A model generated the notes under the pieces. That model did not search any database and was not told the origin of the DNA. It saw only the letters and a program-made list of their open reading frames with translations. A stretch of DNA of 64,000 bases from contig JAUHQD010000003.1 in the NCBI GenBank assembly GCA_030418115.1, positions 62,001 through 126,000 of the forward strand, read 5' to 3'. This document shows, in pieces, positions 29,457-39,074 of this stretch (its first letter is position 1; each line of letters begins with the position of its first letter). The position numbers were made by a program, and so were the translations under genes. Origin of the DNA: Alteromonadaceae bacterium BrNp21-10 (GTDB lineage: Bacteria; Pseudomonadota; Gammaproteobacteria; Enterobacterales; Alteromonadaceae).

Positions 29457-29863
29457 CCGAGTAGTTCGCGTAATTTCTTTTCGGCTAACTGTGCTGGTGT
29501 GAGTTGAGAGTCGTCAGACAGGCTGATTAGATCATCAGTGGGGTTTTGTTCTACAGATGGTTCGTCGAATAATGCGGCAAATTTGGCTTGGGCTTGTGCC
29601 GAGCTTAATTTGCCGCTGGTTTGAGCGCCCTTGCTTATACCAAAGCGTGGGTTGAAGTAATCACAAAAATTCGCTTTTTCACGATCACTAATATCCTCAG
29701 CACGTTCCTCATTACAACGGCCAGGGTTATGGTCGAAGAATTTGCACATTTTACAAACGTGCTGATCCGAGCGGCAGAATGTACATTCTTCACGCCGTGA
29801 CATGGGTAAAATAACGTTTTCTAACGTCTTATTGCATTGCCAACAATGGAGGCTATCAGTCAT
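29450..29863 (-). CDS. Conserved hypothetical 8-cysteine zinc-binding protein
   Basis: A 137-residue protein with four CxxC-like units: Cys7/10, Cys27/30, Cys37/40, plus Cys50 and Cys67. The motif REECTFCRSDQHVCKMCKFFDH is one I recognise from uncharacterised bacterial proteins. It looks like two zinc-ribbon sites in the first 70 residues and a disordered acidic tail. No function known. AAGG precedes the ATG. It lies next to ftsX on the same strand. Confidence 0.75.
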   Translation of the reverse strand: MTDSLHCWQCNKTLENVILPMSRREECTFCRSDQHVCKMCKFFDHNPGRCNEERAEDISDREKANFCDYFNPRFGISKGAQTSGKLSSAQAQAKFAALFDEPSVEQNPTDDLISLSDDSQLTPAQLAEKKLRELLGD

Positions 29864-29937
29864 AAAAAGCGCCTTTCATGTATGCCAAACCTAGCTGTGC
29901 TGTAAAGTGTGGCGTATCCCGAAATGGGTTAAACTAA

Positions 29938-30918
29938 TTAACTGGGTTCAATTTCTTTAACGTGGCGATGTACGCTGATCATTGAGCCGGCCAAGCCTAG
30001 AACCACTGATAAACCGAGCATGGTCATTAATTCCTCCATACCCAAACCAGATAATACAAATTCTTTTTGATAGAGCGCGGTTAAAGCCGCGATACTGCCT
30101 TCCATCCACCACAGTAATATCATTACCGCAAACCAAGCGATGATACCGCCGAGTAAGCCATACCAAAATCCGGTATACAAAAAAGGACGCTGGATAAAGG
30201 CATCGGTAGCGCCGACTAATTTCATGACTAAAATTTCACTGCGTTTATTAAGAATATTTAATCTGATGGTGTTGCCGATAATTAGCACCACCGCCAAAAA
30301 CAACAATAGCGCAATCAGTAGCACCAATTCTCTAGCTAAATTGAGCAGGCCATGCAAGCGGCTGAGCCATTCAATATCCAACTTACCGGTTTCGACTTCA
30401 CGTTCTTTGCGTAGCTTAGTGAGTAATTTTTCTGCTGCGGTGGGGCCGGCATGTTTAGGCGTAGGAATGACCAAAACTACATCGGGTAACGGATTGCGAT
30501 CGAGATATTGCAAGGCATCACCAAAGCCAGACAACTGCTTAAATTCATCCAAGGCTTTATCGGCGGGAATATGCACCAGCGACTCTACCTCAGGCCATAA
30601 TCCCACACGTTTAACCAATTGTTGCACATCCGCACTGGCGACATCTTTACGTAAAAACAGTGATATTTCTGCGGCTTGCTCCCACCCGGAGCTGACTTGT
30701 TCGGTATTTTTTACTAGTACATATAAAGTGGTAGGTAAGGTAATACTCAGTCCAAGCACACCTATGGTCATAATCGACGCTGCCGGTGTACGCCATAGTT
30801 CACCTAAACTGCCTAAGGCCTGACGCACATGGTCAACAAAAAACATAATGACTTTTTGCAGCATCGAGACACTAATTTTTTCGGCACCTTGGGAGCGCTC
30901 TTTAAACAGTAAGCTCAT
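29938..30918 (-). CDS. ftsX: Cell division ABC-type permease FtsX
   Basis: A 326-residue protein with four transmembrane helices and a periplasmic loop between helices 1 and 2. I start at ATG 30918 (MSLLFKER), with GAGGA about 6 nt upstream, rather than the earlier in-frame 30942. It overlaps ftsE by 17 nt. FtsEX recruits and activates murein hydrolases at the septum. Confidence 0.92.
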   Translation of the reverse strand: MSLLFKERSQGAEKISVSMLQKVIMFFVDHVRQALGSLGELWRTPAASIMTIGVLGLSITLPTTLYVLVKNTEQVSSGWEQAAEISLFLRKDVASADVQQLVKRVGLWPEVESLVHIPADKALDEFKQLSGFGDALQYLDRNPLPDVVLVIPTPKHAGPTAAEKLLTKLRKEREVETGKLDIEWLSRLHGLLNLARELVLLIALLLFLAVVLIIGNTIRLNILNKRSEILVMKLVGATDAFIQRPFLYTGFWYGLLGGIIAWFAVMILLWWMEGSIAALTALYQKEFVLSGLGMEELMTMLGLSVVLGLAGSMISVHRHVKEIEPS

Positions 30919-31603
30919 GGTCTTCCTCGTGCCAATCTTCAACTAAGCCATCGGTGATCATTTGGCCATTTTTTAAGGTTAGGGTGCGATAACGCATACG
31001 GGCGATTAAACCTAAATCATGGGTAGCTATTAAAACGGAAACACCGGCCTGATTAAAATTCTCAAACAGTTGAATAATTTCCATAGAGAGTTTGGGATCT
31101 AGGTTACCGGTTGGCTCATCGGCCAGTAGTAGCGGTGGTTTATTCACAACAGCGCGGGCGATACCTACCCGTTGTTGTTCACCGCCGGATAATGTTGGTG
31201 GGAAGTTTTTTACTTTATCCAACAAGCCCACCATATCTAATGCAGCGTGCACGCGGCGGGTAATTTCACGTCGAGAGTAACCTTCAATAATCAGCGGTAG
31301 CGCGACATTATCAAAAACACTTTTGTCCATTAACAATTGGTGGCTTTGGAAAATCATGCCGATATCACGACGAATATAAGGAATCTGCCGCGACTTAATT
31401 TGCATTAAATCATGGCCGTTGATCATGACTCTGCCGACGGTTGGCCGTTCCATAATGCTAATCAATTTGAGTAAGGTGCTTTTACCGGCACCAGAGTGAC
31501 CGGTTAGAAACGCCATTTCCCCTGGGGGAATATGAAAGTTAACTTGGCGCAACGCTTGCTGACCGCCGGGGTAGGTTTTACTCACCTGCTCAAATTTGAT
31601 CAT
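30902..31603 (-). CDS. ftsE: Cell division ATPase FtsE
   Basis: A 233-residue ABC ATPase. Walker A is [10 protein letters not shown], the signature LSGGEQQR, Walker [43 protein letters not shown] is the typical FtsE start. It partners FtsX, which overlaps its 3' end, and follows ftsY. Confidence 0.94.
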   Translation of the reverse strand: MIKFEQVSKTYPGGQQALRQVNFHIPPGEMAFLTGHSGAGKSTLLKLISIMERPTVGRVMINGHDLMQIKSRQIPYIRRDIGMIFQSHQLLMDKSVFDNVALPLIIEGYSRREITRRVHAALDMVGLLDKVKNFPPTLSGGEQQRVGIARAVVNKPPLLLADEPTGNLDPKLSMEIIQLFENFNQAGVSVLIATHDLGLIARMRYRTLTLKNGQMITDGLVEDWHEEDHELTV

Positions 31604-31672
31604 GATTTATATACAGTTCCGTTTATAGAGCGTCATATAAGTGGTTCGTCATTTTCTTATCCCAAGTTCAGG

Positions 31673-32899
31673 TTAACTATTATCCTGACTAAAAAGAGCG
31701 TCGACAAACTCATCGCCGTTGAATGGACGTAAGTCATCAATACCTTCACCCACACCAATATAACGTATTGGGATGTTAAATTGATCCGCGATAGAAAAAA
31801 TGACGCCACCTTTAGCAGTGCCGTCGAGTTTTGTTAGGGTAATGCCGGTTAGATTCACCGCCTGATTGAATAACTTGGTTTGGCTAATAGCATTTTGGCC
31901 GGTGCCTGCATCTAAGGTTAACATGACTTCATGGGGGGCGTCGGGAGCGAGTTTCTTCATGACCCGTACAACCTTTTTCAACTCTTCCATTAAGTGATCT
32001 TTGTTCTGTAAGCGTCCGGCGGTATCGGCAATGAGTATATCGACCTTACGGGCTTGTGCAGCTTGCAAGGCATCAAAGAGTACCGAAGCGCTATCGGAAC
32101 CGGTTTGTTGGGCAATGACTGGAATTTTATTACGCTCGCCCCACACCTGTAGTTGCTCCACTGCGGCGGCTCTAAAAGTATCACCGGCTGCTAACATCAC
32201 CTTTTTACCTTGGGCTTGATATTGTTTGGCCAGCTTGCCGATTGTAGTGGTTTTACCCACACCATTAACACCCACCATTAAAATAACAAAGGGTCCGTCA
32301 GTGTTATCGGTATTAATTGGTTGGGTGACGGGGGCTAGTAGGTCAACCAACTGTTGTTTTAACAACGCGTAAAGGGCTTCGCCGTCTTTTAGCTGATTAC
32401 GTTTAGCATTGTCTGTAAGATTTTTAATAATTTTGGTGGTGGTATCAATGCCTAAGTCGGCGACTAATAATTGTGTTTCTAACTCTTCAAACAAATCATC
32501 ATCGATTTTTTTGCCGGCAAACAAGCCGATAAAACCACTACCAATGTTTTCTTTGGTTTTGCTCAGGCTTTGTTTTAGCTTTGCGAAGAAGCCAAGGTTT
32601 TTTTCTGGCGTCGCTTTGGTTGGCTCCGTTGTTCCTAGCTCAGCAACTTGAGGCTCAATAGCACTGTTTTCATCGTCAGCTTCATTGTTAATCTGTAGAG
32701 CATCATTGCTATCTTGTTGCGCGGAACTCTCTAATTCTGCAGTGCCGGTTTCAGGTTCGGGGGATTCTGTGGTGTCACTTTCAATAAGCGCTTCATCCAC
32801 GGTTGCGGTTTGTTCTGGGATAACCGTCGGTGACTCTTGAGGTGTCTCGGTAGCTTGCTTAGCTTTATCTTTACCGAACCACTGGAATAATTTGGACAT
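31673..32899 (-). CDS. ftsY: Signal recognition particle receptor FtsY
   Basis: A 408-residue GTPase. An acidic N-terminal A domain (about 1-95, rich in Glu/Thr) precedes the NG domain, with GVNGVGKTTTIGKLA (G1), DTFRAAAVEQL, DTAGRLQNK and TKLDGTAKGG. It docks ribosomes carrying membrane proteins to the inner membrane. It is the first gene of ftsY-ftsE-ftsX and is divergent from rsmD, a common arrangement. Confidence 0.96.
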   Translation of the reverse strand: MSKLFQWFGKDKAKQATETPQESPTVIPEQTATVDEALIESDTTESPEPETGTAELESSAQQDSNDALQINNEADDENSAIEPQVAELGTTEPTKATPEKNLGFFAKLKQSLSKTKENIGSGFIGLFAGKKIDDDLFEELETQLLVADLGIDTTTKIIKNLTDNAKRNQLKDGEALYALLKQQLVDLLAPVTQPINTDNTDGPFVILMVGVNGVGKTTTIGKLAKQYQAQGKKVMLAAGDTFRAAAVEQLQVWGERNKIPVIAQQTGSDSASVLFDALQAAQARKVDILIADTAGRLQNKDHLMEELKKVVRVMKKLAPDAPHEVMLTLDAGTGQNAISQTKLFNQAVNLTGITLTKLDGTAKGGVIFSIADQFNIPIRYIGVGEGIDDLRPFNGDEFVDALFSQDNS

Positions 32900-32992
32900 A
32901 TAAAATCATGTTCCTTTTTAATCAAATAGGATTTTTACCTGATAAGGCATAGAGGTACACTATGCACCATGTAAACGAATCATAACATTTCA

Positions 32993-33577
32993 ATGAAGCG
33001 ACAGGCCAAACAAAAAAACACCGCTAGCGGCAGTATCCGTATTATTGCCGGTCAATGGCGTGGGCGAAAGCTGCCGGTGCTGGATGCCGAAGGATTACGA
33101 CCTACCACCGATCGCACTAAAGAAACCTTGTTTAACTGGTTAGCACCGGAGATTGTGGGACGAACTTGCCTTGATGCGTTTTCTGGCAGTGGCAGTTTGG
33201 GTTTTGAAGCACTGTCCCGCGGGGCTAAACAGGTGGATTTTGTCGACATGAATGCCAGCGCTTGTCGTCAAATCGAGCAAAATATCAGCACCCTCAACAT
33301 TCCCTCAAAACAAGCTAAGGTCATGAATGTTGATGTCTTGGCCTATTTACAACAACATCAAACCTTTGATCTAGTTTTTATTGATCCACCTTTCAATCAG
33401 GGCTTAATAACCCCTTTGCTCACTGCTTTAAATCAAACCAGCAAGTTAGCAAAAAAGGCTTTGATATACATTGAATGCGAATTGGCTAACGCCAACTATC
33501 CAGTACCAAATAGCTGGCAATGTATTAAGCAAAAGCAAACCAAACAGTTGAGTTACCGCTTATATCAATGTGAGTAG
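32993..33577 (+). CDS. rsmD: 16S rRNA (guanine-966-N2)-methyltransferase RsmD
   Basis: A 194-residue SAM-dependent methyltransferase. IRIIAGQWRGRKLPV, RPTTDRTKETLFNWL, the SAM loop LDAFSGSGSLGFEA and the catalytic DPPF (131-134) match RsmD. It methylates G966 in 16S rRNA. No strong ribosome site is visible before the ATG. Confidence 0.95.
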   Translation: MKRQAKQKNTASGSIRIIAGQWRGRKLPVLDAEGLRPTTDRTKETLFNWLAPEIVGRTCLDAFSGSGSLGFEALSRGAKQVDFVDMNASACRQIEQNISTLNIPSKQAKVMNVDVLAYLQQHQTFDLVFIDPPFNQGLITPLLTALNQTSKLAKKALIYIECELANANYPVPNSWQCIKQKQTKQLSYRLYQCE

Positions 33578-33597
33578 TGTATTGCTTTTGGTGTACG

Positions 33598-34179
33598 TTA
33601 AAACTCAATACCAATATTCGACATGCCTTCTTCCCGCGCCATGGCTTTGAGCTGTTTGAATAATTCTGGGCTGGCTTTTTGCTGTTGTAAGGTTTCTAAT
33701 AATTCCGCTTGAAAGGCAATTTCCCATTGCATTAGTGGATGTTGTTTAATTTGCTGGTTATCGAGTACCTCATCAGCGGTGGCTTCAACAAAGGCTTCTA
33801 CCGAACCTTGGGAAAGTTTACTGACCACCACGGCTCCTTGAGGGTCATCCCCTTGGATCAAATATAAGGTGGCAGTAAGTGACATGGCGGTATCAATGGC
33901 GGGGTAGACACCGTACATATCAAAATTGGCGGCATCGGGTGTTGATTCTTCAATTCGCTCCAAATGTACGGCAAAATTAATTTTACTTTTAGGAGCTGAC
34001 AAGTATTCCCATATGAGATCGAGGGTTTTGCGATACTGGCTAGGATCTTCGAATTCGCTGGCTTCACAGAATAGTAAATAGTTCGGCAACATACGCTCTA
34101 ATAACGTCGCGGAAAAAGCCACTGCTCGCCAGCCTTTTAATTCTCTTACTTGAGCAAAAGTATTGAGTTTTTGCGTCAT
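33598..34179 (-). CDS. yjaG: DUF416 protein (YjaG family)
   Basis: A 193-residue protein recognisable as YjaG by ERMLPNYLLFCE, LDLIWEYL, NFDMYGVYPAIDTAM and the C-terminal EGMSNIGIEF. Function unknown. The start at 34179 shares an ATGA with the yhgN stop, so the two are coupled; a longer frame from 34194 is possible but less likely. Confidence 0.9.
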   Translation of the reverse strand: MTQKLNTFAQVRELKGWRAVAFSATLLERMLPNYLLFCEASEFEDPSQYRKTLDLIWEYLSAPKSKINFAVHLERIEESTPDAANFDMYGVYPAIDTAMSLTATLYLIQGDDPQGAVVVSKLSQGSVEAFVEATADEVLDNQQIKQHPLMQWEIAFQAELLETLQQQKASPELFKQLKAMAREEGMSNIGIEF

Positions 34180-34769
34180 GCTTGCACACTCCAATAGGCT
34201 GCAATGCCATCAAGAAACATTTGAATTGAAATCATCACTAGGATCATCCCCATAAGTCGTTCTACTGCCGTTAAGCCTCGCTCACCTAATAGTTTATGTA
34301 AACGACTGGAAAACATTAAAATAACTGCGGTGACAGCCCAAGCGCCGACTAACGCCAAACTCCAATCTGTCATTCGCGTAGGATCTTGATTGGCCAATAA
34401 AATAAGTGCGGCTAATATGGACGGCCCCGCTAATAAGGGAATAGCCAAGGGCACTAAAAATGGCTCATCACCCACCGCATGACCAATAACGCCACCGGGT
34501 TGGGGGAAAATCATTCGCAGTGCAATTAAGAATAGAATAATGCCGCCAGCAATGCTCACTGTTTCTTGGCGGACATTGATAAAGTCCAGCATAGATTGGC
34601 CGCTGAAAAGAAACAACGCCATGATGAGTAAAGAAAATATTAATTCTCTAATAAGTACAATGCGTCGTCGTTTGGGCTCAATGGTTTTTAATACAGACAT
34701 GAAAATGGGTAGGTTACCCAAAGGATCCATAATTAAAAACAACATGATGGCTGCAGACCAAATATCCAT
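34176..34769 (-). CDS. yhgN: MarC-family membrane protein (YhgN-like)
   Basis: A 197-residue protein with six hydrophobic helices. FLIMDPLGNLPIFMSVL, SIAGGIILFLIALRMI and PLAIPLLAGPSILAALILLA are MarC/YhgN motifs. It is an inner-membrane protein of unknown transport or other role. It precedes yjaG with a 4-nt overlap. Confidence 0.9.
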   Translation of the reverse strand: MDIWSAAIMLFLIMDPLGNLPIFMSVLKTIEPKRRRIVLIRELIFSLLIMALFLFSGQSMLDFINVRQETVSIAGGIILFLIALRMIFPQPGGVIGHAVGDEPFLVPLAIPLLAGPSILAALILLANQDPTRMTDWSLALVGAWAVTAVILMFSSRLHKLLGERGLTAVERLMGMILVMISIQMFLDGIAAYWSVQA

Positions 34770-34963
34770 TCTTTTACCAGTGACGCATAAATTAGCGCTT
34801 ATTTTAGCTTAAATATTTAAAAAAATGGCTAAAATTCATGAGTTTAATGATATATCGACTAGTAAAAGTGTTATTTTTAACCTTTAATAGGTATATCCCA
34901 TGGTGTAGGGTCTTAGATAATTGAGTCGGCAAGTGTTGCCGTCTGTGGAAGGAGCTGAATTAG

Positions 34964-35146
34964 ATGAGTTTAATGACAGTGGCCGAAGTGGCTGAATTTT
35001 TGGGTGTTCAGGAAATACGTGTGCAACGCCTTGAAAGAGAAAGTTTACTTCTTGCTAAAGAACGTGATGAAAATGGCCAGCCCGTTTTTGCCAAAGATGA
35101 TGTCGAACGTTATAAAACATTTGCGGAACGTATAGGCGGTATTTAA
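34964..35146 (+). CDS. Small MerR/excisionase-like helix-turn-helix protein
   Basis: A 60-residue protein: MTVAEVAEFLGVQEIRVQRLERESLL is a winged HTH motif of the MerR/excisionase type, followed by VFAKDDVERY. There is no effector domain, so DNA binding is the likely whole function. GGAAGGAG lies 9 nt before the ATG, a strong site. Targets are unknown. A bidirectional terminator follows. Confidence 0.75.
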   Translation: MSLMTVAEVAEFLGVQEIRVQRLERESLLLAKERDENGQPVFAKDDVERYKTFAERIGGI

Positions 35147-35192
35147 GCTATTTTTTCAGCTAGGTTTAACATTTTATTGCCTAGGTTGAATC

Positions 35193-35230
35193 AAAAATGG
35201 CGCTACAGTTATGCTGTAAGCGCCATTTTT
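35193..35230. terminator. Bidirectional intrinsic terminator (HTH gene / pepB)
   Basis: A 12-bp outer stem (35193-35204 with 35219-35230) plus a 4-bp inner stem, with T-runs on both strands. Confidence 0.85.
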
Positions 35231-35248
35231 AGTGTATTCCATCAATGC

Positions 35249-36535
35249 TTATTGATTGAGTAACATCTGCGCAATGGTGCGTATACCGGTTCCGGTAGCG
35301 CCAGCCGGCATATCCGCGGTAGCGGATTTATTAAATGCCGCGGCTAAATCTAAATGTAACCAACCTTTGCCATTATTCGGTACAAAGCGCGATAAGAAAC
35401 CTGCCGCATTAGACGCACCAGCCATTCCTCCGCCTTTTTGTGAGCGGCTATTGGCGGTATCAGCATAAGGTGAAGGGCAATATTCCTGATGCCAGATTTC
35501 TAAAGGTAATGCCCATGCCGGTTCAAATTGTTGTTCAGCGGTGTCCACTAACTGTTGTTGCAGGGGCTTATCCAAAGCGAACACCGCATTGTAATCACTA
35601 CCTACGGCAACCATAGCAGCACCGGTTAACGTTGCCGCATCAATAATTAATTCAGCACCACATTCACCAGCAGCAATAAGACCATCAGCCAGCACTAAGC
35701 GACCTTCGGCATCGGTATTCACAATCTCTACGGTGACGCCATTTTTGTAAGTAAGAATATCGCCCAATTTAAAGGCATGACCACTAACAAGGTTTTCTGC
35801 ACAACATAAAAACAGTTTTACCCGCTTGTTCAGCCCTTGCATGATGGCTAAACCTAAACCACCGGCAACGGTCGCTGCGCCGCCCATATCACATTTCATG
35901 GTTAGCATGCCTTCGCTAGATTTTATGCTATAACCGCCACTATCAAAGGTAATGCCTTTGCCAACCAAGGCTGCGCTGACCGGTGCATTGGCATCCCCAG
36001 TGGGATTGAAATCTAGTTCCAATAATAATGGTTCGCGGGTACTGCCACGGCCGACATTATAAATGCCGGTCCAGCCTTGTTGTTCCAGCGCTTCCCCGCT
36101 AACAATTTTCGCACTTACATGTTGCCCACCTAATAACGTTAACCAATCAGTGACTTCTTTGGCTAGTTTGTGTGGGTATATATCCTCAGGTGAACGATTA
36201 ATTAAGTCACGGGTGAAAAGTAGCGCGTTAAAGCGTTTTTCTAGGGCGGCTTTATCGGTATTCTCCAACCAAGCAATACCGAGAGGTTTTTTAAAAGAGC
36301 TATAGCTACAAGCAAAAGCCCATTGCTGCTCACTGTGCCATTCGCCCTGAAGTTGCACTTGGGTATTGCCTAAACTTTCTAAATTGCGTGCGGCCTTTTT
36401 GATAATACGTAAGGCTTGTTGTAAATCATCAGAGCAATGAATAGTCGCACTATTATCGGTAAAAGATAATATGGCATTGGCTCCCCAATGGGCCGCTGCT
36501 GGTTGTGTTGATAAGGAAACGTACAGTTGAGACAT
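35249..36535 (-). CDS. pepB: Peptidase B (M17 aminopeptidase)
   Basis: A 428-residue protein matching E. coli PepB closely in length and sequence: LVGKGITFDSGGYSIK, DMGGAATVAGGL, KLFLCCAENLVSGHAFKLGD and the M17 signature NTDAEGRLVLADGL with metal and catalytic residues. It removes N-terminal residues from peptides in the cytoplasm. TGGAG lies 6 nt before the ATG. Confidence 0.95.
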   Translation of the reverse strand: MSQLYVSLSTQPAAAHWGANAILSFTDNSATIHCSDDLQQALRIIKKAARNLESLGNTQVQLQGEWHSEQQWAFACSYSSFKKPLGIAWLENTDKAALEKRFNALLFTRDLINRSPEDIYPHKLAKEVTDWLTLLGGQHVSAKIVSGEALEQQGWTGIYNVGRGSTREPLLLELDFNPTGDANAPVSAALVGKGITFDSGGYSIKSSEGMLTMKCDMGGAATVAGGLGLAIMQGLNKRVKLFLCCAENLVSGHAFKLGDILTYKNGVTVEIVNTDAEGRLVLADGLIAAGECGAELIIDAATLTGAAMVAVGSDYNAVFALDKPLQQQLVDTAEQQFEPAWALPLEIWHQEYCPSPYADTANSRSQKGGGMAGASNAAGFLSRFVPNNGKGWLHLDLAAAFNKSATADMPAGATGTGIRTIAQMLLNQ

Positions 36536-36598
36536 GAAATACTCCAGTGAAGCGGATAGAATTGCCTTTTAGTCTAACCACAGTGATCACTTAACGCT

Positions 36599-37306
36599 AT
36601 GCAGTTTGTTAGTCCTTTAATCTCAGGTCAGTTAATTAAACGTTACAAACGCTTCTTTGCCGATGTGCAGCTCGACAATGGCGATATTGTTACTGCTCAT
36701 TGTCCTAATACCGGAGCCATGACAGGCTGTGCCGAAACCGGCTGGCAGGCTTATTTATCCAAGCATAATAATCCTAAGCGTAAATTGGCTTACACTTGGG
36801 AGTTGGTGGAAAATAGCCAAGGGCATGTGATTGGTATTAATACCGCTAATGCCAATAAACTGGTGTCAGAGGCCTTACAAAATAAACAAGTGAGCGAATT
36901 GTCCGCATACACAGATCAGCGTGCTGAAGTGAAATATGGTGAAGAAAATAGTCGCATTGATTTTCTTCTGAGTGCTTCAAATCTGCCTGATTGCTATGTC
37001 GAAGTGAAGTCGGTGACATTGCTACAAGATCAACAAGGTTATTTTCCCGATGCGGTGACTACCCGTGGTCTCAAACATTTGAGAGAATTGGCGGCAATGG
37101 TTGAGCAGGGCCATCGCGCGGTGTTATTTTATTTGGTTCAACACAGCGGCATTCAAACAATGTCGGTGGCCGAGCATATTGATGTCGCCTATGCCCAACA
37201 GCTGCGTTTATCTATACAAGCAGGAGTCGAAGTTGTCTGTTATGGCTGCCAATTGCAGGGTGAAAATTATGCGTTAAACCATCCTTGTGAATTTATTTTT
37301 AAATAG
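36599..37306 (+). CDS. sfsA: Sugar fermentation stimulation protein SfsA
   Basis: A 235-residue protein with the SfsA layout: LISGQLIKRYKRFFADVQL (OB-fold-like start), CPNTGAM, and RIDFLLSASNLPDCYVEVKSVTL (nuclease-like D, E, K residues). Reported as DNA-binding; its true role is unclear. It is upstream of dksA, as in many gammaproteobacteria. Confidence 0.93.
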   Translation: MQFVSPLISGQLIKRYKRFFADVQLDNGDIVTAHCPNTGAMTGCAETGWQAYLSKHNNPKRKLAYTWELVENSQGHVIGINTANANKLVSEALQNKQVSELSAYTDQRAEVKYGEENSRIDFLLSASNLPDCYVEVKSVTLLQDQQGYFPDAVTTRGLKHLRELAAMVEQGHRAVLFYLVQHSGIQTMSVAEHIDVAYAQQLRLSIQAGVEVVCYGCQLQGENYALNHPCEFIFK

Positions 37307-37517
37307 ATGCTTGAATTTTAATAAACTGCCGCCATATTGCTGTCTGATTTTGTGCAGGATTAAAACCCATTTCGTTGTCAAGGGTAGGGCTTTCTGTTAT
37401 AGATGGTCGTTTAATATGTGTCTGTATCACCGGTAAGTGCGAATATCAGTAACATCAACGTATTTTAAAGTGATTGGGGTATATTGCCCTTGAGATTTTG
37501 TTTAGGAGAATTGGCAG

Positions 37518-37967
37518 ATGCCAACAGCAAAAACAAACAAAACTATTGGTCTACTCGCATTAGCGGGTGTGTCTCCGTATCAGGAGAAAGATGGCGAAGA
37601 GTACATGAACGATGCTCAGATGGAGCATTTTCGCAAGTTACTCCAAGCATGGTGCAACAACTTACGTGAAGAGGTAGATAGAACCGTCCATCATATGCAG
37701 GATGAAGCGGCTAACTTCCCAGATCCGGTTGACCGTGCCGCGCAGGAAGAAGAATTCAGTATTGAATTACGAACTCGTGACCGCGAGCGTAAATTGATTA
37801 AGAAGATTAACAAGACATTAAAACGCATCGAAGAAGATGACTTTGGTTTCTGTGATCAATGTGGTATCGAAATTGGTATTCGTCGTTTAGAAGCTCGCCC
37901 AACTGCGGACTTGTGTATCGATTGTAAAACCATGGCCGAAATTAAAGAGAAACAACTTCAAGGCTAA
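37518..37967 (+). CDS. dksA: RNA polymerase-binding regulator DksA
   Basis: A 149-residue protein. Its coiled-coil carries [17 protein letters not shown] with the functional Asp pair, and the C-terminal zinc finger is [25 protein letters not shown]. With ppGpp it alters transcription during the stringent response. GGAG precedes the ATG by 8 nt. Upstream (37307-37517) the region has no visible gene. Confidence 0.97.
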   Translation: MPTAKTNKTIGLLALAGVSPYQEKDGEEYMNDAQMEHFRKLLQAWCNNLREEVDRTVHHMQDEAANFPDPVDRAAQEEEFSIELRTRDRERKLIKKINKTLKRIEEDDFGFCDQCGIEIGIRRLEARPTADLCIDCKTMAEIKEKQLQG

Positions 37968-37993
37968 TTGTCTGTTGTTTTTTTACCGCCTTA

Positions 37994-38028
37994 AAAAGCT
38001 GCATGCACCTTGGTGTATTGCAGCTTTT
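37994..38028 (+). terminator. Intrinsic terminator of dksA
   Basis: A 10-bp stem (37994-38003 with 38019-38028, AAAAGCTGCA/TGCAGCTTTT) with an inner CACC/GGTG stem, ending in TTTT. gluQ begins 17 bp later, so it may be only partial. Confidence 0.75.
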
Positions 38029-38044
38029 GTCGTTTTAAACTTAT

Positions 38045-38950
38045 ATGCCAGCACTGAATAACACAACACTTTACCGTGGTAGGTTTGCACCATCACCTTC
38101 TGGGGCATTGCATCTTGGCTCGTTAGTCGCTGCCGTTGGTAGCTATGTGGATGCCAAGGCAAATAATGGTACCTGGTTATTACGCATTGAGGATCTCGAT
38201 CCTCCCCGTGAAGTTGCCGGTGCTGCCGATAGTATTTTGCGCTGTCTTGAAGCCCATGGTTTGCATTGGGATGAAGAGGTTAGCTATCAAAGCCAGCATC
38301 ATCAGTATTACCAGCAAAGCTTACAACGCCTTAGGGAGCTGCAATTAACTTATGCCTGTGATTGCTCCCGTAAGCTTATTCAACAACAGGGCGGGCATTA
38401 CCGTGGCTATTGTCGCCACAGACAAGTGACAGCAAAGCAATCTTCAATACGTTTTTTTAACCATCAACCCGTTGTTGAATTTGATGATGAGCATTATGGT
38501 CATATACAAGCTGATCGCGCTTTTGCTGAGGAAGATTTTATTTTGCGGCGCAAAGATGGTTTTTATGCCTATCACTTGGCCATGGTGACCGATGATATTC
38601 GTCAAGGGGTGACTCATGTGGTGCGTGGCGCCGATTTGTTGCAACCCAGCGCCTGTCAATTGAGTTTATATCGAGCTTTGGCTGCTAGCCCCCCTTATTA
38701 CTTACATCTACCGGTTGTAGTTAGTCAACCGGGTAGAAAACTCAGTAAGCAAAATCATGCACCGGCGTTAAATAATGATTGCGCCAGCGTCAATTTGACT
38801 CGGGTGTTAACTTTGCTGAATCACGCTGTTCCTGCTGAGTTAAATGGGGCGGATTGTGCCAGTATTTTGCACTGGGCTGTGGGTAATTGGTCTCGTGCCA
38901 AATTGCCTGCTAGTTATGAAGTGCTCATTCCTAAGGCTGAAAATAGCTGA
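38045..38950 (+). CDS. gluQ: Glutamyl-Q tRNA(Asp) synthetase
   Basis: A 301-residue protein similar to the catalytic half of glutamyl-tRNA synthetase: RFAPSPSGALHLGSLVAAV (HIGH-type motif), LRIEDLDPPRE and KLSKQNHAPA (KMSKS-type). It lacks the anticodon-binding domain. CDC and YCRH are the likely zinc-site residues. It glutamylates the queuosine base of tRNA-Asp. It follows dksA, a conserved order. Confidence 0.95.
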   Translation: MPALNNTTLYRGRFAPSPSGALHLGSLVAAVGSYVDAKANNGTWLLRIEDLDPPREVAGAADSILRCLEAHGLHWDEEVSYQSQHHQYYQQSLQRLRELQLTYACDCSRKLIQQQGGHYRGYCRHRQVTAKQSSIRFFNHQPVVEFDDEHYGHIQADRAFAEEDFILRRKDGFYAYHLAMVTDDIRQGVTHVVRGADLLQPSACQLSLYRALAASPPYYLHLPVVVSQPGRKLSKQNHAPALNNDCASVNLTRVLTLLNHAVPAELNGADCASILHWAVGNWSRAKLPASYEVLIPKAENS

Positions 38951-39058
38951 TATCAAGTTTATTGTGGATTTTTTGTGCGAGCTGTTGCTAGTAGTGATCG
39001 GCAATCGTCATTGGCTGTGCTAGAATTGCGGCCGATTTTTTTGGGTTATTTTTGCTTT

Positions 39059-39074
39059 AAGGAGCAGGGTTATT
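39059..39074 (+). promoter_or_regulatory. Ribosome binding site deciding the pcnB ATT start
   Basis: AAGGAG (39059-39064), 7 nt, then ATT (39072-39074). No canonical start codon exists in this frame upstream of the catalytic domain. AUU starts are weak and are controlled by IF3 discrimination, so PcnB levels are probably kept low. Confidence 0.85.
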
